DNA from: Opitutia bacterium Tous-C4FEB
Lineage (GTDB): Bacteria; Verrucomicrobiota; Verrucomicrobiia; Opitutales; Opitutaceae
Length of the DNA stretch: 64,000 nucleotides
Direction of reading: 5' to 3'
Assembly: GCA_002304445.1 (NCBI GenBank)
Contig: NEVA01000001.1
Coordinates: 1-64,000 of the forward strand
Below, one piece after another: positions 62,920-64,000 of the stretch. The number at the start of each line of letters is the position of its first letter. Position 1 is the first letter of the stretch. The notes below the pieces were generated by a model that was not told the DNA's origin, searched no databases, and saw nothing but the letters and a program-made list of their open reading frames with translations. Both the position numbers and the translations under genes were made by a program.

Positions 62920-63999
62920 CTACAACGTCACCGTCCGCCGCTCGCGGAACGATTGATCAGCCGCGAGCACGATTCTCAAGCTGTCCACAGCGCTCTGCCA
63001 ATGCGCCGTCAGATCGCGGTCCTCGCGGATCGCCCGCAGGAAAACCTCCTGCTCGCGTCGACACAGTTCATCGTGGTTCGGCTCATCGTTGACGTCGATG
63101 ATCTCGTCCGCGCGGTCAAAGTTTCCATCGGCCTTGCGCGTCGCATGGTGCAATCGCAACGACTCCGTCTTCGAGTGAGAATCCACGTCGGCCGACATCC
63201 CCGCGGCCGCCGCCGATTTCGCAACGATACTCACGCACCCTTTCGGTCCGATCACGTCCTTCACGAAAAACGCCGTCTCGCTCATCATCGGCCCCCAACC
63301 CGCCTCATACCATCCGATCGAGCCATCCGCGAACGTCACCTGAAGATGTCCGTAGTTGATCTGATCGGCCGCGATTTCGTCCGTCAGCCGCGCCCCGATC
63401 CCGCTGACGCTCACCGGCCTTGAGCCGGTCATACGGCACATCACATCCACGTAGTGCACCCCGCAATCAACGATCGGCGAGGTCGTGCGCAGCAAATTCT
63501 TGTGCGTTTCCCAATTCGCACCCGAACTCTGTTGGTTCAGATTCATCCGCATCACCAGCGGCTTGCCCAACGTCTGCGCGAGCTCGGTAAACTTCTGCCA
63601 CGATGGGTGAACGTGCAGAATATAACCCACGACCAGCTTCCGGCTGAGCCGCTTCGCCGTCGCGATCACCCGCTCGCAGTCGGCGAGGTTGTCGGCAACC
63701 GGCTTTTCCAGAAATACATGGGCTCCCGCTTCCATCGCCGCCACGGCGTAGTCGGCGTGCGTCTCCGCATACGTGCTGATGCACACCGCATCCGGCCGCG
63801 TCGCCGCCAACGCCGCCGTGAAATCGGAAAACTCCGCGCACCCGCCGCCGAGTTCCGCGTTGAGTTTTCCCCGCGACCCCGGTCCTCGGCTAACCAGACC
63901 CACGATTTCAAAGTCTCCCGCCATCGCCCGGTAAGCCCGCGCGTGGGAGATTCCCATGTGCCCGCAACCCACGACCAGAACACGAATTTTCGCCGTCAT
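62920..63999 (-). CDS. Gfo/Idh/MocA-family oxidoreductase
   Basis: A complete 359-residue cytoplasmic dehydrogenase at the right edge. Rossmann motif VLVVGCGHMGISHARAY is at residues 7-24, followed by AVCISTYAETHADYAVAAMEAGAHVFLEKPVADNLADCERV, where EKP is the family lysine motif, then the C-terminal sheet (GSIGWYEAGWGPMM). Likely oxidises a sugar, inositol or aminosugar with NAD(P). Unlike the gene at 48250, it has no signal peptide. No other sugar genes are visible nearby. Confidence 0.92.
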   Translation of the reverse strand: MTAKIRVLVVGCGHMGISHARAYRAMAGDFEIVGLVSRGPGSRGKLNAELGGGCAEFSDFTAALAATRPDAVCISTYAETHADYAVAAMEAGAHVFLEKPVADNLADCERVIATAKRLSRKLVVGYILHVHPSWQKFTELAQTLGKPLVMRMNLNQQSSGANWETHKNLLRTTSPIVDCGVHYVDVMCRMTGSRPVSVSGIGARLTDEIAADQINYGHLQVTFADGSIGWYEAGWGPMMSETAFFVKDVIGPKGCVSIVAKSAAAAGMSADVDSHSKTESLRLHHATRKADGNFDRADEIIDVNDEPNHDELCRREQEVFLRAIREDRDLTAHWQSAVDSLRIVLAADQSFRERRTVTL

Positions 64000-64000
64000 T

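Overview
The window is high-GC DNA from a bacterium most likely in the Verrucomicrobiota, family Opitutaceae or close kin. The assignment is an inference from gene content: a DUF1800/DUF1501 pair beside Verrucomicrobia-style pseudopilins, a TonB-dependent receptor with a short N-terminal signal, DUF1080 and Gfo/Idh/MocA sugar proteins, DUF5069, a long U32 peptidase, and many GTAGGGC-type hairpin repeats between genes. No tRNA, rRNA, CRISPR array, integrase or transposase was recognised. About sixty protein genes are supported, plus several decayed gene pieces.

Region by region. 1-6.4 kb: end of an unknown gene, hisC, a HAD phosphatase, a SulP transporter, and a compact arsenic operon on the minus strand (arsR, a DUF6428-like gene, arsC, acr3) with a candidate operator and an upstream helicase terminator. 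6.4-16.2 kb: a DEAD-box-type helicase with a Gly/Arg-rich N-terminus, small membrane proteins, an OxyR-like LysR regulator whose start codon sits inside an OxyR-type operator, an MFS exporter, a U32 peptidase carrying repeat-derived inserts, DUF5069 and DUF1080 proteins. 16.2-22.8 kb: a VapBC-type toxin-antitoxin pair, a VOC protein, a TonB-dependent receptor and SelO.

22.9-33.9 kb, minus strand: one long run of DUF1800, DUF1501, an orphan GspG-like protein, then GspG, H, I, J, K, L and M-like genes, mostly overlapping by 1-4 bases. No secretin, ATPase or GspF gene is present in the window. This is the most system-like block; the pseudopilus genes may serve export or surface display of the DUF1800/DUF1501 pair. 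34-39.1 kb: pectin and uronate catabolism (kduD, kduI, pectinesterase, a ruined TonB receptor, a LacI regulator).

39.2-46.7 kb: a coupled glcDEF glycolate/lactate oxidase operon, a Tat-type amidohydrolase, a methyltransferase and an NRAMP-fold transporter lacking the usual metal-site motifs. 46.7-51 kb: gene remnants, a sugar isomerase-like TIM barrel, an oxidoreductase, and nagA-nagB. 51-64 kb: a glycosyltransferase, a pilin-like protein, nadD-rsfS, a set of three genes for peptide binding, nucleoside hydrolysis and a secreted deaminase-like amidohydrolase, then accC/accB with an AT-rich leader bearing an 11-bp inverted repeat, a DUF4198 protein, prmA, a MipA/OmpV porin-like protein and a second oxidoreductase.

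A theme running through the window is small repeats. One family (ATCGAAAATCGA units) and one heptamer family (CTCTCAG) lie in frame inside coding regions; others form hairpins between genes.
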